Source of the DNA: an uncultured Acidimicrobiales bacterium
Lineage (GTDB): Bacteria > Actinomycetota > Acidimicrobiia > Acidimicrobiales > SZUA-35
Length of the DNA: 9,314 nucleotides
Assembly (NCBI GenBank): GCA_938028175.1
Contig: CALJAE010000010.1
Coordinates: 1-9,314 of the forward strand
Reading direction: 5' to 3'
Part shown: positions 1-7,433 of the stretch, one piece after another
How the letters are laid out: every line of letters begins with the position of its first letter
Position numbering within the stretch: position 1 is the stretch's first letter
Notes under the pieces: generated by a model
What the model was told of the DNA's origin: nothing
Database searches by the model: none
Seen by the model: only the letters and a program-made list of their open reading frames with translations
Translations under genes and position numbers: made by a program

Positions 1-1
1 C

Positions 2-754
2 CAAGAACGTTTTTCAATCCAATCGATTTCAAAGCTATTTTCTTTGACCGTCGCCCTTTCTCACTTTCCAGGACCAGATCTTTGGGAAAGAGTCTGGCGG
101 GAGCCATCGGGAGATCCATTCAACTCGGTTGTCCTGCTGGAGCGTGAGAATGGCATACCCCGAAACCCATTCATCAACGCTGGTGCCATTGTTGTGGCTG
201 ATCTGTTAATAGAGACTCTGGGCCAAGACCCAGTTGACGTTGTTTGTGAGATGTTGAGCGAACTTGCGGGTTCTGAAATTAGCGTTGACAACGAAGTCGC
301 TGAAAGCGAAGCCGCAACCGGATTTAAGAATCGATCGTTAGCCCACCTTCTAAAGAGCTATGACAACTTACATAACGAAGTCGATGTTGCGCTAGACGTT
401 TACTTCCGTCTTTGTGGGATCGCCATGTCAACGACTGAGCTAGCTGCAGCAACCCGTTATTTAGCAAACGACGGGAAAGACCCAGGAACCGGGAAACAAC
501 TTCTGAACCGTGAACAGACAAGACGAATCAACTCTTTGATGCTTATGGCCGGGACCTATGATGCTGCAGGAGCCTTTGCATACGAGATTGGCTTGCCATG
601 TAAGTCTGGTGTTGGCGGCGGAATTGTAGGAATAGTTCCAGATGTCACATCGGTTTGTGTATGGTCACCTGGTCTGGATGAGACCGGTAATTCACTAGCA
701 GGTAGGGCTGCTTTGGCATCATTTGTCAAACGTTCTGGCCTTAGCGTTTTCTAG
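2..754 (+). CDS. glsA: Glutaminase, 5'-truncated by the window edge
   Basis: Hydrolyses L-glutamine to glutamate and ammonia in the cytoplasm; belongs to the serine-dependent beta-lactamase-fold glutaminase family (E. coli YbaS/YneH type). The reading frame is open from base 2, and the first residues, QERFSIQSISKLFS, match the family's catalytic SxxK region, with Ser at bases 23-25 and Lys at 32-34. The in-frame TTG at 44 is therefore an internal leucine codon and not the start. Also visible are GIPRNPFINAGAIVV, the LLKSYDNLHNEV segment and the near-C-terminal KSGVGGGIVGIVP motif followed by VWSPGLDETGNSLAG. 250 residues are present; complete family members are about 300-330, so roughly 55-80 are missing upstream. 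It ends with tandem stops (TAG then TAA). An 86-base gap separates it from the next gene on the same strand. Family assignment is very secure. Confidence 0.96.
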   Translation, partial: QERFSIQSISKLFSLTVALSHFPGPDLWERVWREPSGDPFNSVVLLERENGIPRNPFINAGAIVVADLLIETLGQDPVDVVCEMLSELAGSEISVDNEVAESEAATGFKNRSLAHLLKSYDNLHNEVDVALDVYFRLCGIAMSTTELAAATRYLANDGKDPGTGKQLLNREQTRRINSLMLMAGTYDAAGAFAYEIGLPCKSGVGGGIVGIVPDVTSVCVWSPGLDETGNSLAGRAALASFVKRSGLSVF

Positions 755-840
755 TAACCACCATCCTCAGCTTTAGTCGCTAATTTAGCTAATCTCTTAA
801 GTGCTCGCAGGTAGCGATAGTCAGAAAAAGTTAGCCATTT

Positions 841-3800
841 ATGGGCCAAATTGTATCTCTAACGCACACAACTCGATATCGCTTTGAGAAACCTGCCAAG
901 CTAGCCCCTCACATAGTCAGATTGAGGCCTGCTTCACATGGGCGCACACCTATTAGTAGCTACCGCTTAAAAGTTACGCCATCAGGCCATTTCGTAAACT
1001 GGCAACAAGACCCCTTCGGCAATCACTTAGCAAGGGTGGTTTTTCCAGACGAAGTCACCGAGTTGAGTATCGAAGTAGAGCTAATTGCTGAGATGGCTCC
1101 AATCAATCCATTTGACTTCTTTCTCGAGCCGCATGTAGAAGAAGTTCCATTTAGTTATTCTCCGACTGAGCAGCGTGAGCTTGCCCCTTATCTGAAACCA
1201 GTGTCGGAACTGTCTGCAGAGCTGAAGTCGTGGATTCGAGAAAATGCTCCTAAGCAAGAATCAACTGTTGGTTATCTGACAGGGTTTGCGTACCAGATCT
1301 CAACACTGATCGACTACCAAGTGAGAATGGAACCCGGAACGCAGACTCCCAACACAACTTTTTCTCAAGGCACCGGATCTTGTCGAGACTCAGCATGGTT
1401 AATGGTGGAAGCTCTAAGAGAACTTGGTCTAGCCGCTCGCTTTGTCTCTGGTTACTTGATCCAACTGAAGAGCTCTGATGAAGAAGAACAGAAAGCCCCC
1501 AACGGAGTAGAAGAAGACTTCACAGATCTACATGCATGGGCTGAAGTCTTTCTACCAGGAGCAGGTTGGGTCGGCCTTGACCCAACGTCAGGGTTGGCTG
1601 CTGGAGTTGGCCATATCCCACTTGCTGCCACGCCAGAACCGCAGAGTGCTGCCCCAATCTCGGGAACAGCTAGCGAGGTGGCCTCTTTCGAGTTTGAAGC
1701 TGAGATCACTCGTGTTGGTGACTTTGTCGCATTAGAAGAGCCATTTACCGATTCCCAGCTGGTTCAGATGTCTGAAGTTGGTAAGAAGGTAGACGAAACG
1801 CTCGTCGGTCAAGGGATTGAACTTACATCAGGCGGTGAGCCAACGTTTGTTGCGGCTGAATCGGTTGATGCGCCGGAATGGAATACTGAGGCTGATTCTG
1901 AGCACAAGCAACACTTAGCTAGTCGCCTGGCCGAAAAATTGGCGGCACGCTTTGGGGCGGGGGCGCTGGTTCAACATTCGCAAGGTAAGTGGTACCCAGG
2001 AGAGCCACTACCGCGTTGGGAGAAAAGGGTTTCATGGCGCAAAGACGGAGTGCCAATTTGGTCAGACAACAGCCTGTTAGCGAAACCGGAAGCAAGCTGC
2101 GGTTATGACAATGATGCTGCTGATCGTTTCGCAGCATTAGTGGCAGAAGAACTTGGTATCGAATCTAGCTACGTTGTCCCACTTTTTGAAGATCCAATAT
2201 TTGGGATTTGGGAAGAATCGCAGCTGCCAGTAGATTTCGTCGAACCCACGGATGAAGAATTAGACAATGAAGAGACCCGTAGGGAGTTTGCCCGCAATAT
2301 TGAGGATCTGGCTCAACCTGCCGGTTATTTAATTCCCCTTGACCGGCCAACTAACTCAGAAACCTGGCTTACCAGTGACTGGCCGCTGCGTCGACAACGA
2401 GCGTACCTGCTAGCTGGAGACTCCCCAGCAGGTATGAGACTTCCACTGGCTTCGTTACCTCAGTCGCCCGAAAGTAAACTATCGCCAGAACAAGATCCAG
2501 ATCCATCAGCACCACAAAGGCCCTTGCATACTTCGCATAAGCTTCAAAGCGTAATCGATGCTGATCCGGTAGTCATTAGGAAAGCGCTCTGCGTAGAAAT
2601 CCGTAACGGCAACCTGTGTGTCTTTCTGCCGCCGCTCAATGCAGCGCAACATAGTCTTGATTTAATCTCCGTCATCGAACGTGCTGCGAGAGCTGCAAAC
2701 GTTCAGCTGATTCTCGAGGGTTATCCCATCGAGCGACACCACGATGTGGAAACTTTGTCTGTAACCCCTGACCCTGGTGTAATTGAAGTTAACGTTCAGC
2801 CGGCTGCTTCCTTTGGCGAGTTAACTACGATCAATAGAGTTGTGTATGCAGAAGCAGAATCTTGTGGTTTGGCCGCTGAGAAGTTCCAAACAGATGGACG
2901 TCATGTGGGCACAGGCGGAGGGAGTCACATCACAATTGGTGGACCGACTCCATCAGAAAGTGTTTTCCTAAAGAACCCAAAGCTGCTTTCTAGTCTTATT
3001 CGTTTCTGGCAAAATCATCCAAGTTTGTCATATGCGTTTGCAGGGCTATTCATTGGTCCAACCTCGCAAGCTCCCAGATCGGACGAGGCGAGGTTCGATT
3101 GCATCAAGGAATTAGAGATTGCGCTTGGAGAAATCGAGAAAGCTAAAGTTGTGCCGCCATGGTTGGCTGATCGAGCGTTGCGTCACTTGCTGACTGACGT
3201 GACAGGTAACACGCACCGGGCCGAAATATGTATCGATAAGCTCTTCAATCCTGATTCGGCTACGGGCCGGCTTGGAATTGTTGAGCTTCGAGCGTTTGAG
3301 ATGCCGCCTCATCATGAGATGGCGTCTCTCAATCATCTTCTAGTGAGGGCTTGTATCGCAAAATTTGCACTTGAGCCGTATGAGCATCCACTCATAGTGC
3401 ATGGCCCTGATTTACATGACCGTTTTATGCTCCCACATTACTTAGCGGAAGATCTCGTAGATGTTTGTAAACAGTTATCTATAGCTGGCTTTGATATCGA
3501 TCCTTCTTGGTTCGAACCACAATTCAGATTCCGTTTCCCGAGCCTTGGATCCATTCAAGTTGGGTCGTGTGAGTTGCAGTTAACGGCAGCTCTTGAGCCT
3601 TGGCCGGTTTTAGGTGAGGAATCCAACAGTGGTTCGACAGCTAGATATGTGGATTCGTCCATCGAACGTCTGCAGGTAAAGCTTAAGGGGCCTAACTCAG
3701 ACAAGTATCAGGTTCTGATCAATGGTCAAGGACTAGGTATGCAATCTACAGGACGTAAAGATGAGTTCGTAGCCGGAGTACGCTACAGGGCTTGGCATCC

Positions 3801-4197
3801 CTACAGCGCTCTGCATCCAACAATTGGTGTGCATTCGCCGCTCACGATCGAGTTGCTCGACGGTCAAACTCGAACAGTGGTTGCTGCTGCAAAGTATCAC
3901 GTAATCCATCCTGGTGGTAGAAACTTCGAAGACCGACCAAGAAATGGTTCAGAGGCCGAGTCGCGACGAAGCTCTAGGTTTGAGTCTTCGTTGGTCATGC
4001 CCCAGCACGCTTTCGGTGAGGTCGAAACCGTAAGTCCTGTTACTGGCTTAGTAGCGGGGACATTACGCTCAGAAGTTGAAATTGAAGGCCCGCTGTTGCA
4101 ACTAGTGGAGCCTGCTACCTCAACTGTTTTAATTGATACCGACAGCAGCGCATTCCCAACGACCTTAGATCTCCGAAACGAAGGACCTGCTAGGTGA
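841..4197 (+). CDS. Transglutaminase-like domain fused to DUF2126 putative amidoligase
   Basis: A 1118-residue two-enzyme protein. Residues about 5-85 are the bacterial transglutaminase N-terminal beta domain (LTHTTRYRFEKPAKLAPHIV). Residues about 130-260 are the transglutaminase/cysteine-peptidase core with a visible triad: Cys181 in GTGSCRDSAW, His231 in DLHAWAEVFLPG, Asp247 in WVGLDPTSG. Residues about 319-1045 match DUF2126, predicted from comparative genomics to be a glutamine-synthetase-like COOH-NH2 ligase. Landmarks are LTSGGEPTFV (328-337), QGKWYPGEPLPRW (381-393), GTGGGSHITIGG (690-701), VELRAFEMPPHHEM (814-827) and HPGGRNF (1023-1029). The last 70 or so residues look divergent. Length is normal for the fusion. 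No signal peptide or membrane segment is visible, so it is probably cytoplasmic. The ATG is the first possible start, because an in-frame TAG lies at 832-834; the upstream AGAAAAAG (823-830) is only a weak ribosome-binding site. The substrate is unknown. The family often sits with alpha-E and ATP-grasp-like genes, none of which is seen here. Confidence 0.93.
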   Translation: MGQIVSLTHTTRYRFEKPAKLAPHIVRLRPASHGRTPISSYRLKVTPSGHFVNWQQDPFGNHLARVVFPDEVTELSIEVELIAEMAPINPFDFFLEPHVEEVPFSYSPTEQRELAPYLKPVSELSAELKSWIRENAPKQESTVGYLTGFAYQISTLIDYQVRMEPGTQTPNTTFSQGTGSCRDSAWLMVEALRELGLAARFVSGYLIQLKSSDEEEQKAPNGVEEDFTDLHAWAEVFLPGAGWVGLDPTSGLAAGVGHIPLAATPEPQSAAPISGTASEVASFEFEAEITRVGDFVALEEPFTDSQLVQMSEVGKKVDETLVGQGIELTSGGEPTFVAAESVDAPEWNTEADSEHKQHLASRLAEKLAARFGAGALVQHSQGKWYPGEPLPRWEKRVSWRKDGVPIWSDNSLLAKPEASCGYDNDAADRFAALVAEELGIESSYVVPLFEDPIFGIWEESQLPVDFVEPTDEELDNEETRREFARNIEDLAQPAGYLIPLDRPTNSETWLTSDWPLRRQRAYLLAGDSPAGMRLPLASLPQSPESKLSPEQDPDPSAPQRPLHTSHKLQSVIDADPVVIRKALCVEIRNGNLCVFLPPLNAAQHSLDLISVIERAARAANVQLILEGYPIERHHDVETLSVTPDPGVIEVNVQPAASFGELTTINRVVYAEAESCGLAAEKFQTDGRHVGTGGGSHITIGGPTPSESVFLKNPKLLSSLIRFWQNHPSLSYAFAGLFIGPTSQAPRSDEARFDCIKELEIALGEIEKAKVVPPWLADRALRHLLTDVTGNTHRAEICIDKLFNPDSATGRLGIVELRAFEMPPHHEMASLNHLLVRACIAKFALEPYEHPLIVHGPDLHDRFMLPHYLAEDLVDVCKQLSIAGFDIDPSWFEPQFRFRFPSLGSIQVGSCELQLTAALEPWPVLGEESNSGSTARYVDSSIERLQVKLKGPNSDKYQVLINGQGLGMQSTGRKDEFVAGVRYRAWHPYSALHPTIGVHSPLTIELLDGQTRTVVAAAKYHVIHPGGRNFEDRPRNGSEAESRRSSRFESSLVMPQHAFGEVETVSPVTGLVAGTLRSEVEIEGPLLQLVEPATSTVLIDTDSSAFPTTLDLRNEGPAR
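4181..4197 (+). promoter_or_regulatory. Ribosome-binding site and GTGA stop/start overlap
   Basis: AAGGA at 4181-4185 lies inside the end of the transglutaminase/amidoligase gene, 8 bases before the GTG at 4194. The GTG overlaps the upstream gene's TGA (4195-4197). A TAG at 4191-4193 closes the deaminase frame directly before the GTG, so no earlier start is possible. The arrangement indicates co-transcription and probable translational coupling. Confidence 0.75.
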
Positions 4198-4658
4198 ATC
4201 AATCAATTATTGATGCTGTCGACGAGACAGCTGCTGCTGGTTCCTGTGCAAAGAAGACTGTTGGGTGCGTAGTAGCCCGAGGTGATGAGATAATCATCCG
4301 AGGTTTTAACGGGCGTCCAGGGGGAGTCAAATGCTCAGACGGCGGCTGTCCTCGTTGTGTGGCCACCGATCTGTTTGCTCATGGGCGTGGGCATGATATT
4401 TGTAGTTGCGTGCATGCTGAACAGTCCACAATTGTGACAGCGGCTCGTGAAGGCATAGCTATTGGCGGTTGCGATTTGTATTCGACCTATCAACCTTGCT
4501 TAACTTGTCTAAAGTTGATTGTTGCCTCAGGAATATCGAAGGTCTTCTATAGAGAACCATGGGAGGTTCCAACTGTTCCTGAAGTCCCGACTCTAGCTGA
4601 AGACTATTTGGATCTAGTAAGCCAGCTTCCTGGTGGAATGCACCAGTTCGATAGCTAG
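4194..4658 (+). CDS. Deoxycytidylate deaminase family zinc enzyme
   Basis: Cytidine/deoxycytidylate deaminase superfamily; probably dCMP to dUMP plus ammonia, feeding thymidylate synthesis, in the cytoplasm. The catalytic zinc site is clear: His74 and Glu76 in CVHAEQ, Cys102 and Cys105 in YQPCLTC, followed by a typical VFYREPW strand (117-123). FNGRPGG (38-44) is the substrate-side loop of the dCMP deaminase/ComEB group. The segment 47-72 is rich in Cys and His (C47, C52, C55, H63, H67, C70, C72), which may form a second, structural metal site as in some dCMP deaminases. At 154 residues it is normal in size but starts roughly 10 residues later than ComEB-like proteins, and the start is fixed by the stop codon just before it. 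It overlaps the preceding gene by four bases. Deaminase fold is secure; dCMP as substrate is inferred from family resemblance, and a modified base or nucleotide remains possible. Confidence 0.88.
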   Translation: MNQSIIDAVDETAAAGSCAKKTVGCVVARGDEIIIRGFNGRPGGVKCSDGGCPRCVATDLFAHGRGHDICSCVHAEQSTIVTAAREGIAIGGCDLYSTYQPCLTCLKLIVASGISKVFYREPWEVPTVPEVPTLAEDYLDLVSQLPGGMHQFDS

Positions 4659-4661
4659 AAC

Positions 4662-6839
4662 TTAGGCGGATGTAGTTGCCTTGTAGCCAGCTGGCTTAAG
4701 GATTGACCACTTCTCTCGAGGCTCAATTGTTCTAAGTCCACGTTTCCAAGTGATGTGTTTAGGAAGTCCGATCACATCTACTTCGTCTCCATGGATATGA
4801 ACTGTGACTTGGTGGCCGGCGATCCTTATATTCTCGACACGTAGTCTTGTCACGCCTTCAGGTAGAACAGGATCAAGCCAGATGCGACCTTCAGGACACC
4901 ATGGATCCATGCGAAGAATCCAGCGTAGAATCATTAGGGTTGATGCCGCAGCCCAAGCCTGAGGTGAACAAGAGGTTGGGTAAGGGATCGGGCTACCGAA
5001 TTCCGATCGATCAAATCCGCCGAGGAGCTCTGGAAGTCGGTAATCGAAGTGGGTAGCGAGATCCAACAGCGAGTTCATTACCTTGAGAGACTCATCGACA
5101 AAGCCATAACGCATTAACCCAGCGGCGACGATAGCAGTGTCGTGAGGCCAAACAGAGCCAGTATGGTACCCGGTCGGGTTGTAGCCAGTGGTCTCAGAAG
5201 ACATCGTTCGAATACCCCAACCCGTGAACATTTCTTCACTCATCAATTTCTGAGCAACCTTCTGAGCTTTATCGATCTCAACGATCCCAGTCCATAGACA
5301 GTGACCCATGTTTGAAGTTACAGAATCTATTGGCTTCTTGTCCTTGTCCAATCCGACAGCAAAGTAGCCTTTGTCTTCTAGCCAAAAGTCACGGTTGAAG
5401 TTGATCCGTAGGGCCTCGGCACGCTTCTCCAAGTCGTACCACAGGTCTTCGTCACCCTGCTGCTTGGCTAGTCGTGCACGAGCTCTAAACGCAGCAAACG
5501 TATACGCCTGGATCTCGCAGAGAGCGATTGGAGTCTCTGGTATGTCTCCGTTTTCGAATCGAATTCCATCGCCTGAATCTTTCCAGCCTTGATTAAACAA
5601 GCTGTTGGCAAACGACCTGTCATACTCGACGTAACCATCGCCGTCTAGATCGCCGTAATTAATTAGCCAGTTGATGGCAGCATCGGCTGCTGGAATCAAT
5701 TTCTCTACTACTTCGGGAGCTTCACCCCAACGATCAAGCTCGCCCAGTGTCATAACAAATAGTGGGGTAGCGTCAGCTGAACCGTAGTAGAAGTCGCCCT
5801 CTTCGAGCGAAGCTGTCTTGGCATCGGCAAACCGAACCTCATGCATAATCTTGCCTGGTTGCTCTTCACGATCCGGGTTGTCTTCTTTGCCCTGGAATTT
5901 GGCGAGAGTTTGTAGAACACCTGCAGCTAAGTTGGGGTCAACAATCATTGACATCCAAGCTGTCAGTAGCGAATCACGCCCGAACAAGGTCATAAACCAT
6001 GGGGCGCCGGCAGCTATAACTGGTTGGTCAGGTTCAGTCGGGCTGAAAATGCGAAGTGACTCTAAATCAGTTAGAGACTGAGCGGTAGCATTACAGATGG
6101 CTGAGTTGTCACTTGAAACCCTAGGAACTTGTTCGAACCATTCGAAGTGTCGCTTTACAGGGTTGTCTTCGGAGTCAGCAGGACGCTTCTCGTTGAGAAC
6201 GCCGCTTACTTTAGGCTTGCAAGATACCTCTATCTGGATTGTTTCTCCTGGCTTGATATCACTGGTCCAGGTGAACTCTTTCTCTTCTACCTTGTCAGGT
6301 TTGGTATCGGTCTGAACGATTAAAGCAAGATCGCGTTCATCTGGTGATTCGAGTGTGATGCTGTCAGAGTCTGAAGAGAACTTAGAAGTCTCAATATCTG
6401 TAGCGTGTCCACCCTTGACAGCGAACAAATGTGCGAAGTCGGCGTCGACCCGCAGAGTTATTTTGCAGCCCCGTGTGGCTGTGTCATAGTTGCGGATTTC
6501 AATTGTTTCGATAAGGGTGTCGCCAACTGATCGGCGTCTCACGACTGTAAGCGGATGGTCAGCTTTCTTGCGATTGTCGATGTGGCGTCCAACGAACGAT
6601 GCTTCAAAGCTCAAACTCTTTGAAGAGCCCAGAGCTTCAACTCTGCGGCCGTTAACCTCAAGTTCGAATCGAGATAACATGCGTGAGTCAAGATAAAAGT
6701 AGCCTTGCGCTCCGTAGTCTCCGTTAATATCGCCGTTGTCTGCGGACAGGCAAAGGGCTCGTCCATACACAAGAGTAGATCCAGACGAGTTCAGGCTTGC
6801 TTGGCTTCCTTGTGGGTTCCATGGCGTCGGTTCAGTCAA
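4662..6839 (-). CDS. Amylo-alpha-1,6-glucosidase / glycogen debranching enzyme family protein
   Basis: Predicted (alpha/alpha)6-barrel glycosidase of the bacterial glycogen-debranching type, acting on alpha-glucans or related oligosaccharides. Residues about 15-215 form the N-terminal beta-sandwich (GDE_N_bis-like), with YGRALCLSADNGDING and the YFYLDSRMLSRFEL segment. The catalytic barrel spans about 240-650: GAPWFMTLFGRDS (278-290), NQGWKDSGDG (416-425), TGYHTGSVWPHD (556-567), PELLGGF (603-609) and PTSCSPQAWAA (621-631). The acidic residues in FGRDS and WKDSGD are candidates for catalysis or substrate binding. There is no signal peptide, so it is cytoplasmic. At 725 residues its length is typical. 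The start is TTG with AGGAA nine bases upstream. It converges on the deaminase gene with a 3-base gap, so any terminator must lie inside coding sequence. Exact substrate cannot be read from sequence; a sucrose- or glucosylglycerate-type activity is an alternative for this broad family. Confidence 0.9.
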   Translation of the reverse strand: MTEPTPWNPQGSQASLNSSGSTLVYGRALCLSADNGDINGDYGAQGYFYLDSRMLSRFELEVNGRRVEALGSSKSLSFEASFVGRHIDNRKKADHPLTVVRRRSVGDTLIETIEIRNYDTATRGCKITLRVDADFAHLFAVKGGHATDIETSKFSSDSDSITLESPDERDLALIVQTDTKPDKVEEKEFTWTSDIKPGETIQIEVSCKPKVSGVLNEKRPADSEDNPVKRHFEWFEQVPRVSSDNSAICNATAQSLTDLESLRIFSPTEPDQPVIAAGAPWFMTLFGRDSLLTAWMSMIVDPNLAAGVLQTLAKFQGKEDNPDREEQPGKIMHEVRFADAKTASLEEGDFYYGSADATPLFVMTLGELDRWGEAPEVVEKLIPAADAAINWLINYGDLDGDGYVEYDRSFANSLFNQGWKDSGDGIRFENGDIPETPIALCEIQAYTFAAFRARARLAKQQGDEDLWYDLEKRAEALRINFNRDFWLEDKGYFAVGLDKDKKPIDSVTSNMGHCLWTGIVEIDKAQKVAQKLMSEEMFTGWGIRTMSSETTGYNPTGYHTGSVWPHDTAIVAAGLMRYGFVDESLKVMNSLLDLATHFDYRLPELLGGFDRSEFGSPIPYPTSCSPQAWAAASTLMILRWILRMDPWCPEGRIWLDPVLPEGVTRLRVENIRIAGHQVTVHIHGDEVDVIGLPKHITWKRGLRTIEPREKWSILKPAGYKATTSA

Positions 6840-6952
6840 TTTAACAAATTCCTATTCTCGGCTGAGATCACAGATTTAGGTCTCAAATACGTCCGCACTG
6901 ATGTTAGTTGCTGCTTGGCGGAATTAGCTGCTTTAGCTGGTAGAAAAAGGTA
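6840..6952. promoter_or_regulatory. Divergent intergenic region with a small inverted repeat
   Basis: This 113-base gap lies between two divergent gene starts and must hold both promoters unless they begin within genes. It has an imperfect inverted repeat, TGAGAT (6863-6868) and GTCTCA (6880-6885), with 11 bases between. It also has three copies of TTAG(T/C)TG at 6904, 6924 and 6933 on the lipoprotein side. Neither pattern matches an operator I know. No convincing -35/-10 pair was seen by eye. Confidence 0.35.
6849..6853 (-). promoter_or_regulatory. Ribosome-binding site fixing a TTG start
   Basis: On the minus strand AGGAA lies nine bases upstream of the TTG at 6839-6837. It supports this non-ATG start for the debranching-enzyme-like protein, whose N-terminal domain begins shortly after. 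Confidence 0.6.
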
Positions 6953-7300
6953 GTGAAGAAACTAATCATTATCGCATCTGTGCTTTTTTTAGGAGCTTGT
7001 TCAACTGGTCCTGGGGATCAAGCGGATCTAGAGGAGACCTTGCTGCTCTCTGACGCCCTCACCGAAGAACAGGCATCATGCTTTGCAGAAGGCATTTTTG
7101 GTGAATACGGCGAGAATGATGAAGCAATTGGGCTTATTTCGAATCAGACCTTTGCGGAACTCCTAACAGCAGAAGCTGAGCAGGTTGAAGCCATCGAAGT
7201 AGCCGAAGAAGAAGATCCTGATTCTGTGGATTCGCTACCCATGTTTCTGATCGGTTTTGAAGAGTTCTATACCGACTTGTCTAGTTCTTGCATCAGCTAA
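6953..7300 (+). CDS. Small acidic lipoprotein of unknown function
   Basis: A 115-residue exported lipoprotein. MKKLIIIASVLFLGAC is a classic type II signal peptide: Lys2-Lys3, a hydrophobic core, and lipobox LGAC with Cys16 as the predicted lipidated residue. The mature part is strongly acidic (an AEEEDPDS run near residue 84), predicted mostly helical, and has two further cysteines, Cys43 in LTEEQASCFAEG and Cys113 near the C-terminus, which could form a disulfide outside the cell. The LTxEQAxC pattern resembles small secreted proteins common in actinobacteria, as far as I recall; no biochemical role is known to me. The start is GTG with AAAAAGG at 6944-6950, only two bases away, which is unusually tight. 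The next in-frame GTG (codon 10) would destroy the signal peptide, so 6953 is preferred. Divergent from the debranching-enzyme-like gene. Confidence 0.82.
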   Translation: MKKLIIIASVLFLGACSTGPGDQADLEETLLLSDALTEEQASCFAEGIFGEYGENDEAIGLISNQTFAELLTAEAEQVEAIEVAEEEDPDSVDSLPMFLIGFEEFYTDLSSSCIS

Positions 7301-7433
7301 TTTTAATCATGGGTCAAGTGGCCTATCGAATAGACCCAAACCGCTTCTAGATAGGGTCCTAGAGGTTCATTCACCTTGAGTCAGGTTTCCCGATCACTGG
7401 ACGGATGTCATAGAGACCTGGCAAACTAGAGAT
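7301..7433. other. Intergenic stretch with two weak inverted repeats
   Basis: Between the lipoprotein stop and the next ORF. Just after the lipoprotein gene, GGGTC (7312-7316) can pair with GACCC (7333-7337), enclosing CTAT/ATAG. Further on, AACC-N3-TCTAG can pair with CTAGA-GGTT (about 7339-7368). Neither is followed by a T-run, so they are poor intrinsic terminators. No clear promoter for the following small ORF was seen. Confidence 0.3.

Noticed and set aside
44..754. Glutaminase beginning at the TTG at base 44
   Set aside because: The same frame is open to base 2 and encodes the conserved SxxK catalytic region upstream of this codon, so the TTG is internal and the gene starts before the window.
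777..817. TCGCTA/TAGCGA inverted repeat plus GCTAAT direct repeats between the glutaminase and amidoligase genes
   Set aside because: Six-base arms 29 bases apart and no T-run, so not an intrinsic terminator; the short repeats are AT-rich and easily arise by chance.
3897..4202. 101-codon minus-strand frame
   Set aside because: Lies wholly over the conserved C-terminal part of the DUF2126 gene and the deaminase start; no motif of its own.
6863..6885. CRP-like site suggested by TGTGATCTCA on the minus strand
   Set aside because: Only one half-site resembles the CRP consensus; the second half TCACA is absent at the right spacing.
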